A DNA stretch of 64,000 nt. Source: Pseudoprimorskyibacter insulae. GTDB taxonomy: Bacteria > Pseudomonadota > Alphaproteobacteria > Rhodobacterales > Rhodobacteraceae. The stretch lies in NCBI RefSeq assembly GCF_900302505.1, contig NZ_OMOJ01000001.1, positions 124,001-188,000 on the forward strand, in the 5' to 3' direction. Positions 52,227 to 59,552 of the stretch are shown piece after piece; positions within the stretch are counted from its first letter, which is position 1; the number at the start of each line of letters is the position of its first letter. The position numbers and the translations under genes are program-made. Under the pieces are notes generated by a model, which worked only from the letters and a program-made list of their open reading frames with translations, did no database searches and had not been told where the DNA came from.

Positions 52227-52237
52227 GAGAGGTATAC

Positions 52238-52254
52238 CCTATGTTCAACATAGG
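52238..52254. repeat. 17-bp perfect palindrome upstream of the serine recombinase
   Basis: CCTATGTT-C-AACATAGG, about 120 bp upstream of the recombinase start. It suits a dimeric DNA-binding protein (recombinase, ParB-like or other regulator). Confidence 0.65.
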
Positions 52255-52603
52255 TTAGTCGCCTGAGTAATAATGCCGTCACGCTTCTAGTGCTTCCTCT
52301 GGCTAGCTGAGGGGAATGCATGATCATCGTGGTGGGCTGTCGGCACCACGGTTTTGGTTGCTGCCGCTAGGATGGACGCTGAAGGGTCTCCCCACGGGGG
52401 AAGCGCGGTGCAGACTGAACTATCTCGGGGTCACAAATTTTTCTCAAAAATCTGGGCCAAGAGCGCAGGCTTGAGTCGGGGGTGAACGGTTGCTTTCGGT
52501 CCCTATCTGATGCTAGACAAGGTGCCTTGAAGCTGTAACCTCCACAAATAAACGCCGCCCAGTATAATGTCTCTGCACTCTGCTGACCTCTCGGGATATG
52601 TGA
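52255..52603. other. non-coding spacer between recombinase and ariB
   Basis: No gene found in about 350 bp. It contains one terminator-like hairpin on the plus strand, CGTGGTG (52328-52334) with CACCACG (52344-52350) followed by GTTTT. No plus-strand gene ends there, so its use is unclear. No obvious terminator for ariB on the minus strand. Confidence 0.55.
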
Positions 52604-53440
52604 CTACAACCTAGCAACCAAGCCTTCGTAATATTGGTTCCTTGGCATTCCAAGTCGTTTTAGGTCCAAGGTGTTTGTCAACAAATTCATAAACGCTTCG
52701 TACACAACCCTTCGCGAGCCGTTAATCCGTTTTGTGCGGAATACAAACCAGTGAAATACTAGTCTCGAAACTACCTTGCCAAAAAATGAGCGAACGCCGC
52801 AAAGTTTCCTGTAGGTTGCTGAAGGCATAGCGCCAGATTGATAAGAGCCAATTGCCTTAGCATTGGAGAGCAAGGCAGAAATCCGCACAGAGGGCTCGTG
52901 ACTTCCCGGCGTTGCAATAATTGACATCGGCTTGAGTCTATCGAATAGCTGTGATTCATTGTCGATGTATTTGAAATCTAATGCGCAAACACGTCTAAGG
53001 TTTTGCGATAGTCGCTCACGATAAGCCTGAAATTCTGCTCTGATTGTGTTTCGCCTATTTGTTGTTGCGAACAAAGAGAGCGCCGCTGTGAACCGGAAAT
53101 CTAGGATAACGTCAGATTCCCAGCTGTAGCCATAGGTGTAAAAAACTTGGGGGTGATCAATTTCAAGGCCGAGCATATCGTCATAGTCACGGTCCATCGC
53201 GACCAAGACGTGCGATATCTCTTCTTGAATAACTCTTTCAGCCATAGGCCTAACCACTGATTTGCTACCCATGCTTTTGCAGTGTACAGACAAACCGTTC
53301 TCTGTGAACACGCGCTCCCAGAAAACTTCATCCAACGATGAGCCTTCTCCGTCCACACCTTTACCTTCACAATAGACTACATAGTCCACGTCGTAAAAAA
53401 GGTGCTCATTTTCAGTGCCTTGATTGGATCTAGTGAACAT
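52604..53440 (-). CDS. ariB: DUF4435 TOPRIM protein, AriB-like effector of PARIS
   Basis: 278 residues. DUF4435 family with a TOPRIM nuclease core: Glu25 in YVVYCEGKGVDGEGSSLD and the Asp pair D83-x-D85 in HVLVAMDRDYDDMLG, then YTYGYSWESDVIL. In PARIS, AriB is the toxic effector released by AriA, a nuclease reported to cut host tRNA when triggered by phage anti-restriction proteins. Start: ATG 53440 overlaps ariA by 11 nt; a GTG at 53470 is in frame but has no Shine-Dalgarno. The C-terminal half is basic and helical. AT-richer than the host genes, consistent with transfer. Confidence 0.78.
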   Translation of the reverse strand: MFTRSNQGTENEHLFYDVDYVVYCEGKGVDGEGSSLDEVFWERVFTENGLSVHCKSMGSKSVVRPMAERVIQEEISHVLVAMDRDYDDMLGLEIDHPQVFYTYGYSWESDVILDFRFTAALSLFATTNRRNTIRAEFQAYRERLSQNLRRVCALDFKYIDNESQLFDRLKPMSIIATPGSHEPSVRISALLSNAKAIGSYQSGAMPSATYRKLCGVRSFFGKVVSRLVFHWFVFRTKRINGSRRVVYEAFMNLLTNTLDLKRLGMPRNQYYEGLVARL

Positions 53441-54716
53441 CCGAAATACATTTCTCAATATGAATAACACGGTCGTGAAAAGCGCCGACGATGTCAGGCG
53501 AGTGAGTGGCCGAGATTACCTGACAGGACCCATTTAGGCTCCGTATGTTCTCAAAAAGTGAGCTTTGCCAGCTAACGTGTAGTGAAAGTTCCGGCTCATC
53601 TGAGATAAAGATGACGGGACGGTCTTCTTGAAGCAGGGCTTCTCCTAGTAGAATGAATAGTTGTTTCTCACCCGAGGAAAAAACATCGATTGCGACTTTA
53701 TCTCCAGATGCTAGATGAACCTTTGGATTGTTGCGCTCATCGAAGTGGAGTTCTTTTCCAGAAAGAAGAGTGTTTATTATGCGTTCAAACTGAATTCTAG
53801 GTTCAAAAATTGCTCGGCGCTTGGATTGCAGATCTCTCCATTCGTTTATCATCTCACTCACACGGGAAGCGTCTGACAGCGTGATAGCGTCTTCGAGTGT
53901 GATACCACTGTTTTGTTCAAAACGCGTCTTTGCTTCATCGAGCCTCGAAAAATGCATATTTACGCTCTTGGTCGCCTTGGCATTACTAACTCCGAGATCT
54001 CGCAAGACGCCAACAACAGTACTCTTATCTTCAGGTTCAGCAACTACTTGACCGAGTACGTCGCCACCGCGTCGGTTCTGATCTAGAAGCGACAGGAAAA
54101 CATGCTCTTGGAAATTCTTGCTTTCGGCTTCGGCTTTAGAAGTCAAAAGAGAAAAGTACTGTGAAAAAGCCAAAGAAATATCATGCATCTTTTGATCAAC
54201 TGATGACTCATATTCCTCATCGCGGCGACGTGTGCGCTCTTTTCCTGAGCTGGACCGATGAATGGAGAGCCAATTAACTTCGACTAGTTCAGACAGAATG
54301 CTGCTGAGCCTTGCACCTTCTTCCATGTATCTTCGAGACCGTGTATATCGGTAGTCGCGGTATAGTCTTTCATCGTATGGGCCTTCGACGCCGTAAGTGC
54401 GGCCTTTGTCGCTCGATTTTTCTTTTACGGTGTAGCGCAGTTCAAAACTGCCCATCTTCTTATCGACAACTTTAGCCACTTCAATTATTGGCTTTCGGTT
54501 TGCACCTATGGTTTTCAGGCGGATTGAGACCTTTTCAAATTGGACGGCGTAGAGAGCTGGAATGTCAGCCCTCAGGACAGCAGAAATCAGGTTGATGATT
54601 GTCGTCTTGCCGCTGCCATTGGGGCCGATAAGGAAATTCAGATCTTCCTTGAGCTTTAAAGAAACTTTTTTGCGTCCCCAAAAACCTTCGACGTCAACAC
54701 TCTCGATATAATTCAA
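53430..54716 (-). CDS. ariA: AAA/ABC-type ATPase, AriA-like sensor of PARIS
   Basis: 428 residues of the SMC/Rad50-like AAA_15/AAA_21 ATPase group. Walker A FLIGPNGSGKTTIINLI (about 28-44), signature DVFSSGEKQLF (345-354), Walker B PVIFISDEPELSLHVSWQ (367-384) and the H-loop SATHSPDIV. The middle (about 90-310) is charged and helical. In PARIS, AriA assembles into a scaffold that holds AriB and senses phage triggers. Start TTG 54716 with GGAG 7 nt upstream. The 3' end overlaps ariB, so the two are co-translated. Other AAA+DUF4435 pairs exist, so the PARIS label is strong but not certain. Confidence 0.78.
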   Translation of the reverse strand: MNYIESVDVEGFWGRKKVSLKLKEDLNFLIGPNGSGKTTIINLISAVLRADIPALYAVQFEKVSIRLKTIGANRKPIIEVAKVVDKKMGSFELRYTVKEKSSDKGRTYGVEGPYDERLYRDYRYTRSRRYMEEGARLSSILSELVEVNWLSIHRSSSGKERTRRRDEEYESSVDQKMHDISLAFSQYFSLLTSKAEAESKNFQEHVFLSLLDQNRRGGDVLGQVVAEPEDKSTVVGVLRDLGVSNAKATKSVNMHFSRLDEAKTRFEQNSGITLEDAITLSDASRVSEMINEWRDLQSKRRAIFEPRIQFERIINTLLSGKELHFDERNNPKVHLASGDKVAIDVFSSGEKQLFILLGEALLQEDRPVIFISDEPELSLHVSWQSSLFENIRSLNGSCQVISATHSPDIVGAFHDRVIHIEKCISDVH

Positions 54717-55065
54717 GTAACTGCTCCAACTTCCAAAGAGCGGGTTGTGCGCTCTTACTTCTTCCAGCTTAACTCTTGGCTAAGTCGGGGAGCAACTCAA
54801 AACTATTTCATTGCAGCCGGTTGGTTGGTCAAATTTATCAAGCAAACGGCTGTTTCTGGCTGATAGCGCGGGTATCTTAAAACCTGTCGTTGGTTGAGGG
54901 GGAGGCCGAAGGTCGCTTCACTTCCTTGTGCTTGGGGAATCCCTTTGATCTTGGAGAGGGCAATTGGTGGATGAGTGTCCACTGTTGTTGTCGTGGTTTT
55001 AACACATTTAGTTGGAGCGCATGATCGCCCCGGTGGTTAGATACTTCGAAGCGCCCCAAGAACGT
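54717..55065. other. spacer between integrase and ariA
   Basis: About 350 bp, AT-rich for the window. It must hold the promoter of ariAB. A 60-codon open frame on the minus strand (55059 to 54877) starts 7 nt after the integrase stop but resembles no family and has no clear Shine-Dalgarno; I do not call it a gene. Confidence 0.5.
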
Positions 55066-56379
55066 TTAGAACCCCCTAAGGTACGCCTCAGCAGCCAGTA
55101 GGGCGGCGACCTTCTCCTGAGCGCTCGCGAGCTCCTCGACGTTTAGCCCGTGGTCATAGGGGTCTGACGTTCTCTTGACCCCGGCCCAGCCTCCTAGATC
55201 GTGGGCATCGTCAATCGAGAGCCCAGCGCGGCGCGATAGTGTTTTCCATGTGTGGCGAAGGGAGTGGAAGGCTAGGCGCTCGTCGCTCTCTCGGCCCAGT
55301 ACCTTGCGGCGCAATGTGGTGAAGGCCTTGGAGGCCGATTTGGCGGTCCCTGTGGAGGCGTTGAGGGCGAAGGCATGGAATAGCCTGTCTTGCCCTTGAG
55401 CCACTGCATCGGCCCTGAGGCGCTTGATGATGGGCTGTGCGACCTTCGGGACAGGGACCACGCGCTTGGCGTTGTCGGTCTTGCCTCCAGCGATCAGGAA
55501 CAGTGAGCCGTCTTCCTTGGTTGCCTCGACCGTGACCTTGACGATCTCGGTCACTCGCGCCCCGGTAACAAGGCCGATACGAAACAGATCTCCCATACGC
55601 TCCCCCTGAGGGGCAGCCTCAAGGATAAGCTGGGTTTCCTCTGGCTTGAACGGGTCACGTTTGGGCCCGTCCGTCTTCTTGAGCCTCGGCAGGTCGTCCA
55701 CGGGCGTGTTGAAGGGGTTCCCGTCCAGCTTGACCTTGTGCCGCGCCAAGGCCCAGCGCCAGAGCATGCGGAGCATCGTCATGAGCTTCTGCGCTGTGGC
55801 TGGGGTTAGGTTCCTCCCGGTCTTCTTGGAGATCTGCGAGGGCAGGTATTCATGGTGGAAGGCCGTGGCCAGCTCTGGCGTGATGTCGTCCAAGAACAGA
55901 GTGTCCGGCGTTTTGCCCATGAAGGCGCACAGGTGATTGACCGCCGTTTGCACCTCGTTCGAGGACATCTTGGTTAGCGGCTTGTTTCCGTAGGGGTTGT
56001 CTGGCGCTCTGGCCTCAAGGTACTGCGCCGTTGCCTTGGATAAGGGCAACGTCGATGCCGTGGCGATCTTGAGGAATGCACTGCGGTCTTCATCAGGCGC
56101 TCGCTCGGCTTCGTCGTAGATCAAGTCTCGTACAAGTTCCCTGTTTTCTCGCTCGTCGCGCAGGGCCTCCGCCCAAAGTTCCGCCTTCTCGGGCGTGTAG
56201 CGGTCCGCCGCACGGTATTCGATTTCCAGCTTTCGGATTTCCGCAACGAAGATGTCACGAAGCTTCTTCGCGCTGGGCAGGTGCTTTTCGCCGCCCATGG
56301 GCCGAATAATCCACGTTCCGAATGGCCGACCGTCTGTCCAAGGGTTGGCGCGTCCCATCAGGCTCTTCGGGGTCTTCAT
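55066..56379 (-). CDS. tyrosine-type site-specific integrase
   Basis: 437 residues. The catalytic domain from about residue 240 has Arg275 in GLVTGARVTEIVKV, a Lys in the beta-hairpin AGGKTDN, His372 and Arg375 in FHSLRHTWKT, Trp398 in the His/Trp position (DLGGWAG) and the nucleophile Tyr408 in TSDPYDHGLN. The N-terminal part contains the core-binding helical domain (LTKMSSNEVQTAVNHLCAFMG...TAQKLMTMLRMLWRWALARHKV). It lies 149 bp from the tRNA-Arg gene and should recombine the 17-bp repeat there. Intact and full length. Confidence 0.93.
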   Translation of the reverse strand: MKTPKSLMGRANPWTDGRPFGTWIIRPMGGEKHLPSAKKLRDIFVAEIRKLEIEYRAADRYTPEKAELWAEALRDERENRELVRDLIYDEAERAPDEDRSAFLKIATASTLPLSKATAQYLEARAPDNPYGNKPLTKMSSNEVQTAVNHLCAFMGKTPDTLFLDDITPELATAFHHEYLPSQISKKTGRNLTPATAQKLMTMLRMLWRWALARHKVKLDGNPFNTPVDDLPRLKKTDGPKRDPFKPEETQLILEAAPQGERMGDLFRIGLVTGARVTEIVKVTVEATKEDGSLFLIAGGKTDNAKRVVPVPKVAQPIIKRLRADAVAQGQDRLFHAFALNASTGTAKSASKAFTTLRRKVLGRESDERLAFHSLRHTWKTLSRRAGLSIDDAHDLGGWAGVKRTSDPYDHGLNVEELASAQEKVAALLAAEAYLRGF

Positions 56380-56527
56380 CCTGAATCTTTAGGCCGTGCC
56401 TTGCCCCTTGGGCTGTTCGATGTAGCGCAAATGCCGCCTCCGTGGTGTACCTGAGTGGTGTACTTTACACCACCATCTGGTTCCTACTTGGGCGTAAGTC
56501 ACTTGTTTTTCAAGGATTTTTTGGGTG

Positions 56528-56544
56528 TGGTGATCCCGGCAGGA
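56528..56544. repeat. right attachment site (17-bp direct repeat inside tRNA-Arg)
   Basis: TGGTGATCCCGGCAGGA, the 3' end of the tRNA gene and identical to 49347-49363. The tRNA gene stays complete, as is usual for islands of this type. Confidence 0.92.
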
Positions 56545-56604
56545 TTCGAACCTGCAACCTGCCCCTTAGGAGGGGGCTGCTCTATCCAGTTGAGCCACGA
56601 GACC
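56528..56604 (-). tRNA. tRNA-Arg (anticodon CCT)
   Basis: 77 nt on the minus strand. Acceptor GGTCTCG pairs with CGGGATC (two G-U pairs), D-arm GCTC-AACTGGATA-GAGC, anticodon arm GCCCC-CTCCTAA-GGGGC with anticodon CCT, T-arm GCAGG-TTCGAAT-CCTGC, discriminator A and encoded CCA. It reads AGG codons, rare in high-GC genomes. Its 3' end is the integration site of the element at 49347-56544. Confidence 0.95.
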
Positions 56605-56798
56605 ACAGGGCCTTCTTAGCGGCGCTTGCCGGGCGTGTCATCCTGCCGGGCAAAGAATTTTGCCATTCCCGCGCACGTTGTTCGCAGGCCCGATCCTGCA
56701 CCGCAGCAACGAAAAAGCCATTGGGACTGCTGCATTGTCTTGTTTGTCATGAACTGTTCGCGATAACCTGAATTCATACAGAGTGAAGGACGATCCAA

Positions 56799-57824
56799 TT
56801 GGCCAATGAAGACACCCGCCCGCTGACATTGCGTGACGTATCAGAAGCTTCTGGCGTATCAGAGATGACCGTCAGTCGGGTGTTGCGAAACCGGGGGGAT
56901 GTCTCGGCCGCCACGCGTGAAAAGGTGCTGGAGGCGGCCAAGGCCCTTGGCTATGTGCCCAACAAGATCGCCGGTGCGCTGGCCAGCCAGCGTGTGAACC
57001 TTGTGGCGGTGATTATCCCGTCGCTGTCCAACATGGTCTTCCCTGAGGTCATGACCGGCATCAGCCGCGTGCTGGAAGACACCGAATTGCAGCCGGTCGT
57101 GGGCGTTACCGATTACCTGCCGGAAAAAGAAGAGCGCGTTCTGTATGAGATGCTGTCATGGCGTCCGTCGGGCGTCATCATCGCCGGGATCGAACATAGC
57201 GAAGCGGCCCGCGCCATGCTGAAGGCCAGCGGCATTCCGGTGGTCGAGATTATGGATGTGGACGGCACACCAGTCGATTCTATGGTCGGCATTTCGCATC
57301 GCCGTGCGGGGCGCGAAATGGGCAAGGCGATCCTGAAGGCGGGCTATAGCCGCATCGGGTTCATGGGCACCAAAATGCCGCTGGATCACCGCGCCCGGAA
57401 ACGGTTCGAAGGCTTCACCGAGGCTTTGGCCAAGGGCGGGATTGAGATCGCGGATCAGGAATTCTACTCGGGCGGGTCGGCGCTTGCCAAAGGCCGTGAA
57501 ATGACCGAGGCGATGCTGAAGCGCACGCCGGATCTTGATTTCCTGTATTATTCCAACGACATGATCGGTGCGGGTGGGATGCTCTACCTGATCGAACAAG
57601 GCATCGACATTCCGGGGCAGATTGGTCTGGCCGGGTTCAACGGGGTTGAGTTGTTGCAAGGTCTGCCGCGACGTCTGGCCACGATGGACGCTTGCCGCCT
57701 TGAGATCGGCACCAAGGCCGCGCAGATCATCGCGGGACTGGTCGAAGATCCCAAGTCGACTGTCGAAAAGATTGTCGAACTGACCCCGACCATCAGTTAT
57801 GGCGACACGCTGAAGCGCCGCTAG
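56799..57824 (+). CDS. LacI family transcriptional regulator (GntR-like)
   Basis: 341 residues. N-terminal LacI helix-turn-helix (LTLRDVSEASGVSEMTVSRVLRNRGDVSAATREKVLEAAKALGYVPNKIAGALAS) and a periplasmic-binding-like effector domain (VAVIIPSLSNMVFPEVMTGISRVLEDTELQPVVGVTDYLPEKEERVLYEMLSWRPSGVIIAG). The wording resembles the gluconate repressor GntR, but no sugar genes are next to it, so the effector is unknown. The start is TTG 56799 with AAGGA 8 nt upstream. Its 3' end overlaps the convergent DUF2161 gene by 4 bp. Confidence 0.92.
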   Translation: MANEDTRPLTLRDVSEASGVSEMTVSRVLRNRGDVSAATREKVLEAAKALGYVPNKIAGALASQRVNLVAVIIPSLSNMVFPEVMTGISRVLEDTELQPVVGVTDYLPEKEERVLYEMLSWRPSGVIIAGIEHSEAARAMLKASGIPVVEIMDVDGTPVDSMVGISHRRAGREMGKAILKAGYSRIGFMGTKMPLDHRARKRFEGFTEALAKGGIEIADQEFYSGGSALAKGREMTEAMLKRTPDLDFLYYSNDMIGAGGMLYLIEQGIDIPGQIGLAGFNGVELLQGLPRRLATMDACRLEIGTKAAQIIAGLVEDPKSTVEKIVELTPTISYGDTLKRR

Positions 57825-58528
57825 GCGTCCTCGTCCCAGCTATAGGCCCAATGCACCAGCCCCTCCTGACCGGCGGGGCTGATTGCGTATTGGCCTTTGG
57901 CGACTTTGTCGAACCAGCCGTAGTGATTGGTGCGCATCAAGGTCGTCGCCTTGGAAACGCCCGTCGCCTTGGCCACATCGGCCCCTTTGCAGGCGCCATG
58001 TTCGGCCAGATGCGCGGCGCAGCGCAGGGCATCCTGGCGGTAGGCCGTGACAATGCCGTGCCGGGTCGCGCCGCCATCATTGGGATCCCCCTGAAGGCGG
58101 TCGAATTCACGCAGCAACCGATCGCGGGCCCTGGTGTTCTTGCGCGGAGCATAAGGGCCGGGATCGCAGACCACATCCACCCGTCCGTCATCGTGGACAG
58201 TCATATATCCAAGCCCCAACCGGCGGCACATGGCGGTGTTGTCGCGCAGCACCCGCCGTGCCTGCCGCCCGGTCGGGCGGGGAACGGCAATATAGACGTG
58301 ATCGGTCAGCTTCTGACGCGCGATAGCTTGATGATATAGGGTGAGGGAGACTTTCAGCTTCAGTTCGACAATGAGTAAAACATCGCCGCGCCGGGCTACC
58401 AAATCGGCAGCGCCGACTTCTCCCTTTACGTCATAGCCTTGTCGGGTCAGCAAGGCCTTGACGGGGGCGTAAAGATCACTTTCTTTCTGCACGCGGCAAT
58501 CATCCGGAATGTACGAGTGTTTGTCCAT
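57821..58528 (-). CDS. DUF2161 family PD-(D/E)XK-type protein
   Basis: 235 residues. N-terminal nuclease-like motif: GEVGAADLVARRGDVLLIVELKLKV, i.e. Asp, then E-L-K after a hydrophobic strand, as in PD-(D/E)XK enzymes. The C-terminal part looks like a winged-helix ([55 protein letters not shown]). I recall this as DUF2161, a putative phosphodiesterase. Function not established. The start region is directly divergent from the TraB/GumN gene, 25 bp away. Confidence 0.82.
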   Translation of the reverse strand: MDKHSYIPDDCRVQKESDLYAPVKALLTRQGYDVKGEVGAADLVARRGDVLLIVELKLKVSLTLYHQAIARQKLTDHVYIAVPRPTGRQARRVLRDNTAMCRRLGLGYMTVHDDGRVDVVCDPGPYAPRKNTRARDRLLREFDRLQGDPNDGGATRHGIVTAYRQDALRCAAHLAEHGACKGADVAKATGVSKATTLMRTNHYGWFDKVAKGQYAISPAGQEGLVHWAYSWDEDA

Positions 58529-58553
58529 GAAACACCGAAGGATTTTCGGGCCT

Positions 58554-59552
58554 ATGCAGTGTATTCTAAGAATTCTTGCTTGGACATGTATCGCGTTTTG
58601 GGGCGTTGCTTCTAGCGCGCAATCCGATTGCCACGGCGAGGATTTGCGCGCAGGCCTGTCAGACGTTGACCGCGCGGGGCTTCGCCGTCATTTGGGCGTG
58701 CAACCCTATGCGCATGGCAACCATTGGCTGGCCACGCGTGGCGATACGGCGTTGAACATCATTGGCACGCTGCATATTCGCGACTCGCGATTGCAAGCGC
58801 CGTTCGCCCGTATTGCCCCTTTGGTGGAACAGGCCGATCTGGTCTTGCTTGAAATGACGCGGCAGGAAAAGGCCGAGATGGAAATCGCCCTGTCCACCAA
58901 CCCAACGCTTTTGGTGCTTGAGGGCAAGGGCTTGCCCGATCTGCTGTCAGAGGCGCAATGGGGCGTGTTGTCGGATGCCGTGGCGCAACGCGGCGTTCCG
59001 TCTTTTCTAGCGGCGCGATTTCAGCCTTGGTATCTGACCATGCTTCTATCCTTTCCGCCCTGCCTTGATATGCAGGCGGTCGAAGATGGTGGATTGGATG
59101 CGCAGATCTTGCAGCAGGCCGAAACCTCTGATGTTCCCACACTGGCGCTGGAGCCGTTCGACACTGTGTTCCGGGCGTTTGGCACCATGCCAATTGAAAC
59201 ACAGGTTGAATTGCTGATGGCCTCGGTCACGGATGCGCAGGACAGCGCGGATCAACTGGCCACGCTGACCGCCAGCTATTTTGATCAGGCGCATCAAGAA
59301 GGGTGGGCCGTGGCACAGCTTTTGGCGCAGCGTCAATCGACCTTGGCCCCTGCGCGTCTGGATGAGGTCTACGATCTGCTGTCAGACCTGCTGCTGACCC
59401 AGCGCAATACCGCTTGGCTGCCGCGTATTCTTGAGGCGGCCGAAGGCAAGACCGCCGTGGTAGCCGTTGGCGCAGCGCATCTGGGTGGCCGGAATGGCGT
59501 CTTGCAGTTGCTGGCGGATCAAGGGTTTACCCTGACCCGCCAGCCGTTCTGA
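58554..59552 (+). CDS. TraB/GumN family protein
   Basis: 332 residues. Exported by a signal peptide (MQCILRILAWTCIAFWGVASSAQS). TraB/GumN (TIKI-like) motifs: NIIGTLHIRDSRLQAP near the N-terminus of the mature part, LVLLEMTRQE and the C-terminal TAVVAVGAAHLGGRNGVLQLLADQGF. Family members are thought to be metal-dependent proteases. AAGGA lies 11 nt before ATG 58554; ATG 58527, which would add MKHRRIFGP, is a real alternative and would overlap the start codon of the divergent gene. The stop directly abuts the convergent peptidase gene. Confidence 0.85.
   Translation: MQCILRILAWTCIAFWGVASSAQSDCHGEDLRAGLSDVDRAGLRRHLGVQPYAHGNHWLATRGDTALNIIGTLHIRDSRLQAPFARIAPLVEQADLVLLEMTRQEKAEMEIALSTNPTLLVLEGKGLPDLLSEAQWGVLSDAVAQRGVPSFLAARFQPWYLTMLLSFPPCLDMQAVEDGGLDAQILQQAETSDVPTLALEPFDTVFRAFGTMPIETQVELLMASVTDAQDSADQLATLTASYFDQAHQEGWAVAQLLAQRQSTLAPARLDEVYDLLSDLLLTQRNTAWLPRILEAAEGKTAVVAVGAAHLGGRNGVLQLLADQGFTLTRQPF

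Larger units (their letters stand above)
49347..56544. mobile_element. integrative element at tRNA-Arg(CCT) carrying a PARIS-type defence pair
   Basis: About 7.2 kb between two perfect copies of a 17-bp sequence (49347-49363 and 56528-56544); the right copy is the 3' end of an intact tRNA-Arg gene. A tyrosine integrase lies next to that tRNA, the standard arrangement for site-specific islands. All recognisable genes are on the minus strand: integrase, ariA, ariB, serine recombinase, ParB-like, RNase HI-like. No conjugation, replication or phage structural genes are seen, so it is probably a passenger mobilised by its own integrase only, or by a helper. The defence pair is AT-richer than the rest (two lines I counted gave 47% and 50% G+C). 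Confidence 0.9.

Noticed and set aside
52328-52350. Terminator for ariB
   Set aside because: The hairpin is followed by T residues only on the plus strand, the wrong direction for the minus-strand ariB, and lies about 250 bp beyond its stop.
54877-55059. 60-codon minus-strand frame between integrase and ariA
   Set aside because: Starts 7 nt after the integrase stop, but the translation resembles nothing known and lacks a clear ribosome-binding site.
49347-56544. Prophage or phage satellite
   Set aside because: No terminase, capsid, portal, tail, primase or replication gene is present; only an integrase, a recombinase and accessory genes.
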